Positions 36,228 to 47,290 of a stretch of DNA of 64,000 bases are shown piece by piece. Source of the DNA: Bagarius yarrelli (Eukaryota > Chordata > Actinopteri > Siluriformes > Sisoridae); assembly GCA_005784505.1 (NCBI GenBank), contig VCAZ01000005.1, forward strand, positions 2,122,001 to 2,186,000. Reading direction: 5' to 3'. Positions within the stretch are counted from its first letter, which is position 1, and each line of letters begins with the position of its first letter. The notes under the pieces are model-generated. The model was not told where the DNA came from and did no database searches. It worked only from the letters and a program-made list of their open reading frames with translations. The translations under genes and the position numbers were made by a program.

Positions 36228-36745
36228 ACTAATCGTTGAGCAGAACAGAGTAGAGAATAGTAAAGATGAGAAGAGAAGAGAAAATGAGTAGCAGAAGAGA
36301 CTGAAGAAAAAAAGAAGAGAAAAAAGAGATCACAGTACAAATGAGTAGAGTAGAGTAGAAAGTAAGAGAACAGTGAGGAGTAAAATGCAGTAGAATAAAG
36401 TAGAGTGGGGTAAATTTGAGTGAGACAGAGTTGATAGAGAGTAGTGTATTAGAGTAGCGAATTTGGCTTCTCAAGACTTAAAACATAAAGAAAAATAGAG
36501 AGAGAAGCAGAAGTGTGAAGTAGAGTGGAATAAAGTAAAACAGAGTAGTGTAGAAAAGATAGTCGTGTGAGATGGAAAAGACTGTAGTAGAATAGCATAC
36601 AGCAGAATCAACAGAAGTGTGTACCAGAACGGAGTTAATTGGAATAAAGTATAGTAAAATAGAGTTTAGTAATGTAGAGTACAGTCAGGTAAAGTATAAA
36701 ATGATTAGAATCGAGTAGAACAGGGTCAAATAGAGTTGTGTAGTA
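36228..36745. repeat. Degenerate (TAGAG)n-type satellite
   Basis: Variants of AGAGTAGA, AGTAGAATAG and TAAAGTAGAG recur for about 500 bases on a period near five. The decay is heavy. Any ORF here, such as the 81-aa minus-strand one, is low-complexity. Confidence 0.75.
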
Positions 36746-36884
36746 AACTTTATTAAGCCCATAATTTTTTTTTTGCCAACTACAACACAAAAGCAACAGG
36801 AAGAACTAGAACAAGAACTTAACACAAGAATTTTAAATGTACAAAAAAACTTCCAATGTAAATGTCTTTATTGGTTATAAAGAC

Positions 36885-37112
36885 TTTACAGCACAGCGAA
36901 AATTTTTTCTTCCTATATCCCACCTTGGAAAATTGGGGTCAGAGCACAGGGTGAGCTATGATACAGCGCCACTGGAGCAGGAAGGGTTAAGAGTCTTGCT
37001 CAAGGACCCAGCAGTGGCAGACTGGCAGTAATGGGGCTTGAGCCAAGGTCTTACTTGGCTTCCAATCAACAACTCAGAGCCTTAAACATTTAAGCCACCA
37101 CTGCCACCAATA
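36885..37112 (-). mobile_element. tRNA-derived SINE-like repeat, minus strand
   Basis: On the plus strand it reads CAGAGCACAGGGTGAGCTAT, GCCACTGGAGCAGGAAGGGT, AGAGTCTTGCTCAAGGACCC, AGCAGTGGCAGACTGGC and TAAGCCACCACTGCC. This is the reverse complement of a common fish SINE with a tRNA-like head. The head lies at the right end. Confidence 0.72.
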
Positions 37113-37573
37113 TACCCCACTTTGATCTGTAGTTCTTTTCCATACTGTGTATGTGAAAAAATGACAAAAAAAAGCTGAGTTGAATTGACTGAGGTTTCTG
37201 TGCAGATGTTTGCAACTGTATAATAAATATAAGTGGTTGGCAGGTTTAAACCGGTATGAACACATGTGTGGTGAGCAGTCTAGTAGTGTGATTGTTTTGC
37301 TCATGTAGCCATTGATTATTTTCCTAGAACCCAGCCAGTTAATATTATTATTATTACAGTATTTGTTAGTGATTAAAATAAACGTGAAAGTGTGAAGACA
37401 GATTCTCACTTGGACACTCCACTGTCATAATGTTAAGACAAAAGTCTTTAGACCAGTATTCCGTAACAGGAAGTCTAAGCTTAGGAGAGATTGGCTTCTA
37501 CTTTGCACCGCTGGGGTCTAAAATTCCGTATTAGGTATTTAAGTCAGGCAATAAAATGCTACAGTATGACTGG
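37113..37573. other. Non-coding interval
   Basis: No gene or element was recognised. The 111-aa minus-strand ORF at 37074-37409 has no domain and overlaps the SINE. Confidence 0.45.
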
Positions 37574-37860
37574 GGCTGCATTTACACTGCATTGATTTGC
37601 CGACATTTAAATGGGGTGCAAAAACAACATATTAAATAATCATTTCATTTTCGTCCGTTGCGTTTATTGATTATTGCGTCGTATTTACTTCCCTTTCTGG
37701 TCATTATGTCCACCTCGGGTTGTTTTGCCGTGTATAGTGTAAATGCAGATATCGGATACAGGTCAGTTTTAAAAGGGAATGTAAGCAGGTCATCAAACAA
37801 AATCTGATATAGTCACCAAATTGGAATTGAGCATTAAGACCTGTAGTGTAAATGCAGCCT
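37574..37860. mobile_element. MITE with GGCTGCATTTACACT terminal inverted repeats
   Basis: The left end is GGCTGCATTTACACTGCATT and the right end is GTAGTGTAAATGCAGCCT, which match as inverted repeats over about 17 bases. The interior is homologous to 28305-28960 (GGTCATTATGTCC, GTGTATAGTGTAAATGCAGA, GGTCAGTTTTAAAAG, GTAAGCAGGTCATCA). No transposase is present. Confidence 0.78.
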
Positions 37861-38895
37861 AGATGCAAAACCTTAACTATGATTAAGCCTTTAAACTCCA
37901 AAAAACACTGATTAATCAAAACTAAAGCAAATACTAAATAGATATGCAAATCATTTGTACCTTTTGTTATTGATTTCAGTTAAAAAATCACGTAGACGTT
38001 TGGTTGCTTGGATTTATCCAAATCTTTCATCAGATTCAACAGTGAAATTGTGAAACTTACTTAACCACTCTCTTCACTTCTCTTTCTCTATCTCGCTCCC
38101 TCGCTCGCTCGCTCTCTCTCTCTCTGTCTAATTTGCCCATCCCTACCACGGAGCAGGTGATTAAAGTCATTAGGAGTCACCTGGCTGCCAGGCGCGCCCC
38201 TATTTACACTGCTGCAGGGAAGCCAAATGGAGCGCGTCTGCACGCTCTATTGTTTCAATAGCTTAGAGAAGAAGACCGAAAAAAAAAAAGATCGGATAAA
38301 CTACGTTGCCACCTTCGATTGATTTGGTCAGACGGAGTCTCTTTATGACGAGAAGGATCTAATTTTACTGTCATCTAAAAATGCAGTCAGCGCCAGTCCG
38401 TTTAATCACAGCAGGGACAAATGTAAGAAAAACTTTGATTGTTAGTGTTGGTTTAGTTTTGATCTTCGGAGGGGGTGTGAGAGAGTGCTGTGCATGTGTG
38501 AGAAGAAAACGACTGACATGTAGGCCTTCTCTGCATCCCATTTTTTACTTTTTTATTTGACATATGTTATGGGCACAACACTGGTTTTATGAACATTAGA
38601 TTAAAGCGGCATGTGGAAGTGCGGTTTAAGGAATTGGATCTGTCATGGGATGTGGCTGTGTTTTACGCTCTGTAAAAGCGGAAGTGTTGTCTGCACAGCG
38701 GGATCCTAGTCGCACTGAGAGGGGAGTAGAAGGAACAAAGACTTACAGAGCGGAAACCAGCCATCATATGGCAACAGCATGTTTGCTTGGAGAGATTCAG
38801 TTATGGTGGACAGCGCCATCTGTGGGAAACTCGTATTTGCCTCGAACTGGAAAATAAAAAGCAAAGTGTAGTGATTTTATACACAGTGGTCATTT
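37861..38895. other. Non-coding interval with a candidate regulatory block
   Basis: A CT/CG-rich simple tract lies at 38085-38127. 38140-38420 is a notable GC-rich block. The 70-aa ORF at 38645-38857 has no recognisable domain. Confidence 0.4.
38140..38420. promoter_or_regulatory. Candidate conserved non-coding block
   Basis: Dense, non-repetitive sequence contains GTGATTAAAGTCATTAGGAG, GCCAGGCGCGCCCCTATTTA (with an AscI-like GGCGCGCC) and the inverted repeat CTATTG-TTT-CAATAG (38247-38261), which resembles paired SOX sites. No ORF or splice signal fits. It is the best enhancer-like block by appearance; conservation is untested. Confidence 0.3.
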
Positions 38896-39290
38896 AAATT
38901 GCTTTACATAGGAGAAATTAAAATTAAGAAAAATAAATGAAAACAGTTAAGTATATAGTACGATGTAATCAGTCGGGACGTAGCACAGCGCTCATTCGGT
39001 AAATAAAGAACTAAACAGATGTGTTTTGAGTCTGGATTTAAAGATGGCTACTGATTTAACACATCTGATCTTTTCTGGAAGCTGATTCCATCTTCCGGCT
39101 GCGTAATAGAGAAAAGCAGATTCTCCTTTCTCTTTAGAGTGAATTATAAGTATGTCTAACTTTCTTGATCCTAATAATCTGTGTAATCTGATTGGTTTAT
39201 ATATTCAATAAGCAGATCTACAGTGTGTTTAACTCCTGGGCCATTGAGTCATTTATAAACGAATACAGAGTCAAGAAGCAAAGCGCAGAG
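38896..39290. mobile_element. Dispersed teleost repeat, class uncertain
   Basis: TGTGTTTTGAGTCTGGATTT, AAAGATGGCTACTGATTTAA, AAGCTGATTCCATCTTCCGG and CTCCTGGGCCATTGAGTCAT match, as remembered, a widespread fish repeat (TGGGTTTTGAGTCTGGATTTAAAG... GGTTCCAGC...). I cannot assign it to SINE, LINE or DNA class. Confidence 0.45.
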
Positions 39291-39490
39291 AGGTATACAA
39301 AAAAAAAACACACACAAAAAAAAAAACACAATCAATTTTTTTTTTAATTTGTATATATGAACTTTACAGTGTTAAGTCATTGAAATATATGTGACTTTAT
39401 GGAGAGAAAAAATATGTATGGTTGTGATGGTAAAAGTACCTTTAACAAAAATTAATAGTTAAATTAAATAAAAATATCAAAAGACCTTAA

Positions 39491-39660
39491 GATGGTTAAG
39501 GTGTTGGACTGAAAGACCAGGGTTCGATTCCCAGCACCACCAAGACACCACTCTGGACAATGCCCTTAACCCCCAATTGCTCAGTTGTATTAAAAAAAAA
39601 AAGATAAAACATAGAAATGTAAGTCGCTGTGAATGGATGTCTGTTAAATGCTGTAAATGT
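39491..39660 (+). mobile_element. SINE family A, 5'-truncated
   Basis: It starts within the head at GATGGTTAAGGTGTTGGACT, has B box GGTTCGATTCC, CACCAAGACACCACT, CCTTAACCCCCAATTGCTCA, GTAAGTCGCTGTGAATGG and an AATGCTGTAAATGT end. Confidence 0.88.
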
Positions 39661-40529
39661 TAGATAAACTCTTAAAATAATGTCTATTTTTTTACGCTTT
39701 TATAAGTTAATTATCTATTTTATTGATTTATATTAATTATTAGTATTTTTATTATGATTATACTTGTTTTTTTTGTTTTTTTTATTTCTGCTCTTCCAAC
39801 CAAACAGCACTATGACAACTGATGCAAAAATAATTTAGATGTAGTTTATACTGAGTTTCACTATCATTACATTTTTATATAAAAATAATAAATCATTCAC
39901 CCGGTGACTTTACGTTCCCCCCGGAGAGGCCCTGGGCACCACTTTGAGACCTGCTGACTGTTATAAGACCCTTAGATTGCTGATGGTTGTAATGGTTTGT
40001 ATTGTGTTTTACACACTCAGATACAAAGCACACAAAACACTCGTCTGGACGTTGGAAATCTTTTTACTCCATGTGACTTCGCAGAGTTAAAATCACGACC
40101 ACAGCATGCTGCTTCCTCTCTCACCGCTCCCACACATACACACAGACACAAACCACAAGCACACACACACACATAAAGACACACTCACCTTACTTCCCTC
40201 TGGCCCTGCCTTCCGTCTCATTATCTTGTTGGCAGTAAAACAGGAATATCACAATAAGGGGTAAGAGGTGTTTGTGTGTGTGTGTGTGTGTATGTGTGTG
40301 TGTGACAACGTATTGTGATTAGAAAAGTTGGATTAGTCATTGTGTCATTAATGTCGACAAATATGGCACCACACATACAGCACATTGAGAGGTAAAACTC
40401 CACTGTCCTATCTATACTACACAGACACACACACACAGACACACATAGGGAAAATGTCAATATGTCCTGGAATGTAGCCAGCATTCCATTTAATCCCAAA
40501 AGTGTTCAGTGTGTGTTTGTTCGCTGAAA
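39661..40529. other. Non-coding interval with short CA/TG runs
   Basis: CA-rich and TG-rich microsatellite stretches lie at about 40134-40180, 40272-40304 and 40421-40444. No gene was found. The 92-aa minus-strand ORF arises from these runs. Confidence 0.5.
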
Positions 40530-40690
40530 TTATAACAAACTATGTCTTCATGATGCTCAGGAAGTTTGTGTACAGGAGCATTGACATGCTGGAATAGTGT
40601 TCAGTAATAATCAGCATATAGACACTGTTATGGGTGTCCTAATAAGGTGTCCACAAACTTTTGGTCAGATATGCACTTGTATAACTCATA
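40530..40690 (-). mobile_element. Internally deleted Tc1-like remnant, minus strand
   Basis: TACAGGAGCATTGACATGCT, GGAATAGTGTTCAG and AGGTGTCCACAAACTTTTGG, TCAGATATGCA match the last part and terminal region of the Tc1-like family also seen at 48755-49350, read in reverse. Confidence 0.7.
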
Positions 40691-40850
40691 TATGAACATT
40701 CGTGAACAATAATTTAAGCATAGAATCTCTTTAGAAGGCAAATGAAGGGCAATAAAAAAAATTCAACACTGGTGGTACCTGTTATTCTATATCAGGAAGT
40801 ATTCTCTCTAATTTTAATACAGTTTCAGCATCTTAGACACACATGCATGC

Positions 40851-40876
40851 GCACACACACACACACACACACACAC
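40851..40876. repeat. (CA)n microsatellite
   Basis: A perfect CA run. Confidence 0.93.
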
Positions 40877-41049
40877 CATATAAGTAAGATTCTGTCAGAG
40901 CATACCAGCCTTTCTGTTCACCCCAATTAAAGGCAAGGTTTAGGTGCCCTTTAAAAAAATACAATTTTCACGACAAATTAAGTCTCACCAAAAAAAGAAC
41001 GGGGAAAAAAGATACAAAAATTTAAATAGAAGAAAAGTTTTTTTTCTTT

Positions 41050-41054
<5 letters not shown>

Positions 41055-41090
<36 letters not shown>
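41055..41090. repeat. (CT)n microsatellite
   Basis: A perfect CT run. Confidence 0.93.
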
Positions 41091-41092
<2 letters not shown>

Positions 41093-42406
41093 GATTCCAG
41101 TCAACTGTAATCGGAAACCTAATTACTAGCAGTGCAGATTTTCCACTCTGATTTGCTCCAGCCAATTAATTTATATTATTTCCAGAATGACATTCACTCC
41201 TGGTTTCTGTTATTTTTTTTGTCTTTCTTTTGCTGCTCACACACACACACACAGATTTTGTGTGGTTTATTCCACTATCTTGTACACCTTAAGTCCTTAG
41301 TAACTATGCCATATTTTTTTTCAGACACACATGCCGACAAAAACCATGTGATATTCAAACGGACCATAATCTAAGCAGTGTATTAAAAAAAACACTATTA
41401 TTGAAATATTGTAATTACTACCTGTATACAGTGAGCTTGTTCCAGTGCTTTTAATTCACCTTTGCTCGTTCCTCTTTTTCTGCATAATATCTTTAAATCT
41501 TTAAATCTAGTCCTAATTAAACTCTTTATTAAATGCAAAGCTTACAGTTTATACAACTTCATATCACATCTGCTAACGTCTGCTAGGTATTTTAAAAGCC
41601 CATTCCATGCGGCTGCACTGCACAGAGAATAAGTTGAAGAGGTTAGGTAGTGCGGTTAAGCCGGCATCCTCAGGGGTCAAAGGTTACAATAAGGTCAACC
41701 TCAAATGAGCCTCTGTGGTTTATCGTCCTGCTCCAAGCTCTGTCTGCTGATCCTAGATCTTTAAACCAATCGATAAAAATTGTATGGGTTAAAAAAAAAA
41801 AAAAAAAAGCAAATGTAAGTGTGTTTAAATGCCCTGCAGGTCTGAGATACATCCGATATCAGTTATATATATTGGGAAAGGGAATACAGTCCATTGAGTA
41901 CAGATAGTACTTAGCCAGAAGACATTTAACCGATGTCCGGCTGATCAGTATGAATATCCTCCTTTAGTCTGGAGCATTAAGAGCTTAGAGAAAATTGTGC
42001 AGCTAAGAGTCCAAAGGCATCGTAAAGAGGGTGGATACAGTTTAAACTGCATGTATACCTACAAAGAGAATACAAAACAAAAGGGCTGTACAATATATCG
42101 TTTCAGCATTAACATCGCAATGTGCGTATCTACAATAGTCACGTTACAGAATGTGTAAGGACGAGTGGGGATTATGGGTGACTGCACCACACAGTGATTT
42201 TGGATGGATTTTCAAGTTTAATAATAAAGTGAAAGCTTATCGTTTGCACTTTGTTTTAAGGTCTGTTACTGTGTAAACATTTCAAACAAGTTTAAAGCGT
42301 CCAGGTGCAAGAAAGAATCACTTTTATAGTTTCAAAAAAAGATTAATTTATACATTGACGTCTATACAGTGTGATTATATATATATTTTTTTTTATTTTC
42401 TGTATC
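41091..42406. other. Non-coding interval
   Basis: No gene was found. It contains a short CA run (41240-41254) and an A18 run (41790-41808). The remainder is unassigned. Confidence 0.45.
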
Positions 42407-42755
42407 GGGCAGCACGGTGGCTTAGTGGTTAGCACTGTTGCCTCACAGCAAGAGGGTCCCGGGTTTGATTCCCAGGCAGGGGCCTTTCTGTGTGAAGTTT
42501 GCATGTTCTTCCAGTGCTTATGTGGGTTTACTCTCGGTTCTCTAGTTTCCTCCCACAGTCCAAAACCAACTGTGTTAGGTTGATTGGTGATTCTAGATTA
42601 CCAGTGAGTGTGTATGTGTGGCCCTGTGACGGACTAGTGACCTGTCCAGACTGTACCCCTCCTGTACTTTCAGACCGCTGGGATAAACTCCAGCAAATCT
42701 CCAGGACGCCAAATTAGGAAATAAGCGGGTATAGAAAATAAATGAATGAATACAT
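42407..42755 (+). mobile_element. tRNA-derived SINE, family B, full length
   Basis: The head CGGGCAGCACGGTGGCTTAG then TGGTTAGCACTGTTGCCTCA has an A-box-like segment, and the B box is GGTTTGATTCC. TTTCTGTGTGAAGTTTGCAT, TTTCCTCCCACAGTCCAAAA, GACGGACTAGTGACCTGTCC, AATAAGCGGGTATAG and an AATGAATGAAT tail follow. It is the best reference copy in the window. ORFs inside it are not genes. Confidence 0.93.
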
Positions 42756-43139
42756 GAATTTCTGTATCTGAATCTCCAGATGAACATAAAACACTTTCTG
42801 TAAGCTGTATCATTGTTCTATTGTATTTATTTATACTTATTTTTTCTGCATTATATTTTACGCAGATGCTCTCACTTACAAAATCACCAAAGTCATTCTA
42901 AAATAATAAATTCTTTCCATTCAAGTCATCTAGGGATTTTTTTTAGATTGGAATACATATTACAGAAAAACAAAATATTAGTTTTTCCAATATCGTGCAG
43001 CCCAGTTCAAAACCATCAACTCACAGGAAGACAAATGTAACGATTAACAAAATCCTTATGAATCCTAACTTTAATAAAAAAAAATAAATAAAGGGTAAAA
43101 GTTGTAATAGAACAATAAACATTTACACTTAAATAACAG
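42756..43139. other. Non-coding interval
   Basis: AT-rich unique sequence. Nothing was identified. Confidence 0.45.
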
Positions 43140-43322
43140 CTAAAATAAACCTACAGTAAAATAACTGCCAAAAAAGTACACTAAAATAATTACTAAAATA
43201 AATGTACACTAAAATAATTGCTAAAAAAGTACAGTAAAATAACTGCTAAAATAAACATAACCAAAATAACCTCTAAAAGAAACATACACTAAAATAACTT
43301 CTAAAAAAGTACACTAAAATAC
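43140..43322. repeat. AT-rich minisatellite, period about 26-28
   Basis: Units of the form TAAAATAAnTnCTAAAA(A/T)AA followed by (A/G)TACA(C/G) repeat about seven times. Two unit types alternate (ending AAAAAGTACAC or AATAAACATACAC), which suggests a dimeric period near 56. Confidence 0.85.
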
Positions 43323-43409
43323 TCCTTAGACAGTTCGTTCTGGCAAAACAATCTCTATGTTCAAAGAACTTAATTAATATACCAGAAATACAAATTGAAT
43401 ATTTGAAAA

Positions 43410-43418
<9 letters not shown>

Positions 43419-43440
<22 letters not shown>

Positions 43441-43444
43441 TATG
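43419..43444. repeat. (TA)n microsatellite
   Basis: A TA run preceded by A12. Confidence 0.93.
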
Positions 43445-43650
43445 CATATTATTAGAAATGATTACACAAACTAAGACAGAAGGTAATGTGTCCCTAAATA
43501 TTTATTATATTTAATTCAAATGTATATCAGTGCCACCACATGCAGATGGTTTGCCTTTATTCATGTTAATTAAATCCTAAAAATCCTAAAAGTAAATAAC
43601 CCACCCTCTAAAAAACAGTATAGTTAAGCCAAAATCCTCTCTTTTTTATC

Positions 43651-43818
43651 ACATTTACATCATTTGGCAGACGTCCTTATCCAAAGCGACCTACATTTAT
43701 CTCTTTTTTTTTGAGCAATTGGGTTAAGGGCCTTGGTCAGGGACCCACAGTGCTGGGAATCGAACCCTGGTCTTTCTGGTATCATTCCAACACCTTAACC
43801 TTAAGCCATCACTTCCCC
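43651..43818 (-). mobile_element. SINE family A, minus strand
   Basis: Plus-strand text ACATTTACATCATTTGGCAG, ACGTCCTTATCCAAAGCGAC, GGTTAAGGGCCTTGGTCAGG, GGGAATCGAACCCTGG (B box complement) and CTTAAGCCATCACTTCCCC is the full element in reverse. Confidence 0.9.
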
Positions 43819-43908
43819 TACCTTATTCGCTGAGTAATTCGGAGAATAAGTTGGTAAATCAAACGATGTAGCAGTGATCTAATAGTGAACTTTAAAATAG
43901 CTTGACTA

Positions 43909-43909
<1 letters not shown>

Positions 43910-43963
<54 letters not shown>

Positions 43964-43965
43964 AA

Positions 43966-44011
<46 letters not shown>
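43910..44011. repeat. Two abutting (TA)n arrays with an ACAAACGA spacer
   Basis: About 25 TA units, a short CAAACG spacer, then about 22 TA units. Each array is self-complementary and the pair can form a long hairpin or cruciform. The Tyr-Ile repeat ORF here is an artefact. Confidence 0.95.
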
Positions 44012-44014
<3 letters not shown>

Positions 44015-46351
44015 CATTAATATAACTACTGTTTTTACAGGTGGTTATATGAATAGTGGTTCGATGCAGAATAAGTATTATTTAAATTCTTTTCATATGC
44101 TATGTTAGAGTCTGATTACATACTCCACATAGCCATTTCCATGGTAACAGGCTCATTTCAGATATCCGGTGCTGATTTTTTGGGGCAGTTATTTGTTCGT
44201 TTTTCACATATGCAGGCAGCAGAAATTCTGTTGCGTCAAATTTGGATCCTGAGCTCATGTTTATAATACAGTTTGTGGTGTGAGCCACTAAACCCGAGGA
44301 CAGGAGGAGTGTGTCAGCTAAGAGTCTTTCATTAAACAGGCGAGGTGGGTTTCGAGAGTGCATTGATGATTGCGGCTTCTGCGCCATTTGTTGTCGTTTT
44401 CGTTAAGCAGACATGAAGCGAGGCCTAAAGTTGCACTGAAAATATTTATGGCGATCGTGAACGGCAGTCTGCGCCGCTCATTAAGACACATTAGCGGTGA
44501 TTCCAGCCAAGCTGACGCCTCGTCTTCCAGGGCCCCCGAGTGAAAGTCGAAGCTCTGACAGCGACGTCTCCTCCAGCCACTCAAGCGCACAGCCCAAATC
44601 CAATATGAGGCAGGAAGAACAGGAGAGTCGCAGTGCAGTGCCTCCTTTCATTCGCAGATAACAGAATTTCAGGGTGACAAACTTCAAGTCCAAAGCTTTG
44701 CCTCAGGACTAAGTTAATTGTGTTAATTTTCTTTGACACTTTTTTTTTTAGAAAATAATAATCCAAAATAAATACGATGGGGAAAAAACAGGAAGGATAC
44801 GCCAAAGAAAGGAAAACAATATTTTTCTCTTTTGTTAATTTTACAATACAAGATAAAATTCTCAACAAGGATAAAAGTCCCCAGCAATAATCAATCATTA
44901 TTTTCCGCCAGAGGAACAGGATATTGCTGAAAACATTGTTTGGCTCCCAGGAGGATGAATGCTCATTGATGGTGCAGCACACTCGTCTGTCCCTGCAGGA
45001 CACCGAGTTGACTTTTTAGAGAGTAGCCAGAGCATTAGTGTAGAAGCGATAGAAGAATTTCTCAACACACTTTATCCTGACCCAAAAACTGTAATGTGCA
45101 GTTTGTTTTCCAGAGAGTTTACAATGTGAGGTATTCAATGGTGGAGGAAAAGCTTTGGCAGACAAATGTGGACGTAGTATGCAGAACAAAATGCGATGTC
45201 AAATGATTCAATATCTGCATTCTAGGCTTATGCGGGTGATATTTTAGAAGATTTGAGAAGTAGTTTAAAGGTAGATGGCTTGATTAATTTTAAATTGAAT
45301 TTTAAATATAATATAATAATGGCACATAACATTAATACAAACTTTTCTGCTGTATGTAAAGCATCAAACACATAACAAATGTATGTAGATACGAGTCTCT
45401 TTGTTCAACAATCCATATATAAATATATGTTAATTAATGGTAAAATGTATTCCCACCTTTCCATCTCTCTATTTTCTTTAAAGTAAAAACTAGTTTGTTT
45501 TTCTTCAAACTTAAACTTGTCCTTTTTCTCCTCTAGATTATGGCTATAATCAGCAAAAGCTTGTCTAATGATCTTGTTTTCGAGCACAAGGGGCAACATC
45601 GTCCAGGACGTCCGTGCAGCTCAGCCTCGTCTGGTTAAACGGCAGATTTACGGCTGTAAATAACCTGACTTTTTGACTCGTACGATAATTTTAACTTTAC
45701 AAGGCAATATTTCCACTTATTATTTCCCAACATTAGGTGGACATTGCACTTAAAACTCCGCCATTTAATTTCATCCATCAGTCCAATAAACACATTTTAT
45801 AGCAGCTGTAAATCACACAAACAAAAAAAAACCCCACACAGAACGCTGTTAATCTAACAGATTTTATTGCACGGTGTAATCTATAAAAAAGATATGTTTT
45901 ATACGAAAATGTGCTCTGCTGAATAGCTTAAGTAAATGCAATAAACATACGGAACAGCCGCTATAAATCTAAGTTGTTGCATGTTGTTACTTTGATACAT
46001 TAGGCAATCATTTGCTATAAATAATTGTTTATTATCAAGCCTAACGCATCTGCTTCGGCTAATAACCCATATTCAAGAAAATCCTATGGAAAGTTTTCAC
46101 CCAGGTTTGGCACAAACATTAAAAGCGAACTGTCCATTACACACCATCGTTTTTATAAAAGTTTACCATAATTTACTACTAATTATTTGTGATTTTTTTC
46201 TTTCATATACGCCTTAATATTATTCATTAAGCTGTAGTAGTGATGTATTGCATTCATTAATCGCACAATACTTATTGTACAGAAATGCGTTTTACATGTG
46301 CTTCTGCTCTAAACTAATCTAAACTAGAATCGTAAGGAAGCAGCATAGTTT

Positions 46352-46355
<4 letters not shown>
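44012..46355. other. Non-coding interval with candidate regulatory blocks
   Basis: No gene was found. 44330-44680 and 44870-45030 are GC-balanced and non-repetitive. ORFs of 90-140 aa on the minus strand (44318-45003) overlap these blocks but overlap one another in different frames and show no domain. Confidence 0.4.
44330..44680. promoter_or_regulatory. Candidate conserved non-coding block
   Basis: Dense unique sequence contains TTGATGATTGCGGCTTCTGC, AAATATTTATGGCGATCGTG and GCTCATTAAGACACATTAGC. Three overlapping minus-strand ORFs cover it without codon structure or splice support. It is listed for its composition contrast only. Confidence 0.27.

Positions 46356-46388
<33 letters not shown>
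46356..46388. repeat. (TA)n microsatellite
   Basis: A perfect TA run. Confidence 0.95.
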
Positions 46389-46389
<1 letters not shown>

Positions 46390-46902
46390 CTAAATTAGAG
46401 AGAAATGCACCCCTAACACCCCTAACTACTTATTTTTTAAAGATTTCGCTACTGCGTTTTTCAAATTTCTTATAGATCTGTAGTAGTTACAGTCCGGCCT
46501 TTATCGTCCGCAGCATGCCGTTATTATTATACAAAACAAGTTTTAAGTTTTAAACCAGCAGTGGGTCAAGCAGCAGTCCCAGCGGCCACACACTCCTGTA
46601 ACCCTCCACATTACACTAATGATCGGTGAGAAATGGGACCTGCTAGGCAGAACGTTGACAAATGCAGCCCTTATTACAGGCAACTAAGCAAGACTCTACA
46701 CTAGTTATTCTTTTTCATTTATTTATTCATTTCATTTTATCCAACAACCTCGCGATCGATAAGTCATTAATTTGGGTAGCTAACGCAAAATAGTTAATTA
46801 AAGCGCAGTGCAACAACTTCTACTTTATTCCTTTGGGAGAAGGAAAGAACTAAATGGGTTTCATGTTGGAAAGAGGAAGCCATTCCATAAAGTCGCATCT
46901 TA
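46389..46902. other. Non-coding interval
   Basis: No gene or element was recognised. Confidence 0.45.
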
Positions 46903-47105
46903 AATTCAAATTCTAATTTTATTTGTCACATACATATTTATACAGAGTATAACATGAAATGCTTTTCTACCACTGTCTAACATTTAAAGATGCAAGTAAA
47001 AGTGTGTAAAAATAAAAATAAAATATAAAAATAAAATAAGAAATAAGTATAAATAAGCATAAGTAAAGTAAAGTAAAGGGTATATATATATATATATCTA
47101 TATAT

Positions 47106-47150
<45 letters not shown>

Positions 47151-47290
47151 CCATTAAAAAGTATATAGACACGGATAACAGAAGGGATAGATATGTATAT
47201 ACAGATATTGATAAAAGTGTGCTGTTCCAGTCCCGTGTTAATTGTCGGTTGTGCAAATGTTCAAATAATTGTGCAGAGAGGAGATTTTTG
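46903..47290 (-). mobile_element. Dispersed repeat containing a TA array, minus strand
   Basis: The left edge TTTTATTTGTCACATACATA then GTATAACATGAAATGCTTTT is the reverse complement of a fish repeat end that reads CATTTCA...TGTGACAAATAAAATTT; a plus-strand relative of that end lies at 50565-50645. AAATAAAA-rich sequence and a TA array (47080-47145) follow, then TTCAAATAATTGTGCAGAG. The class is uncertain. Confidence 0.45.
47080..47145. repeat. (TA)n microsatellite with GATA/TCTA interruptions
   Basis: A long TA array interrupted by TCTATATATAGATA, itself a palindrome. Confidence 0.93.

Noticed and set aside
44318..45003. Minus-strand ORFs of 70-140 aa in a GC-balanced block
   Set aside because: They overlap in different frames, show no domain, and the block looks regulatory rather than coding.
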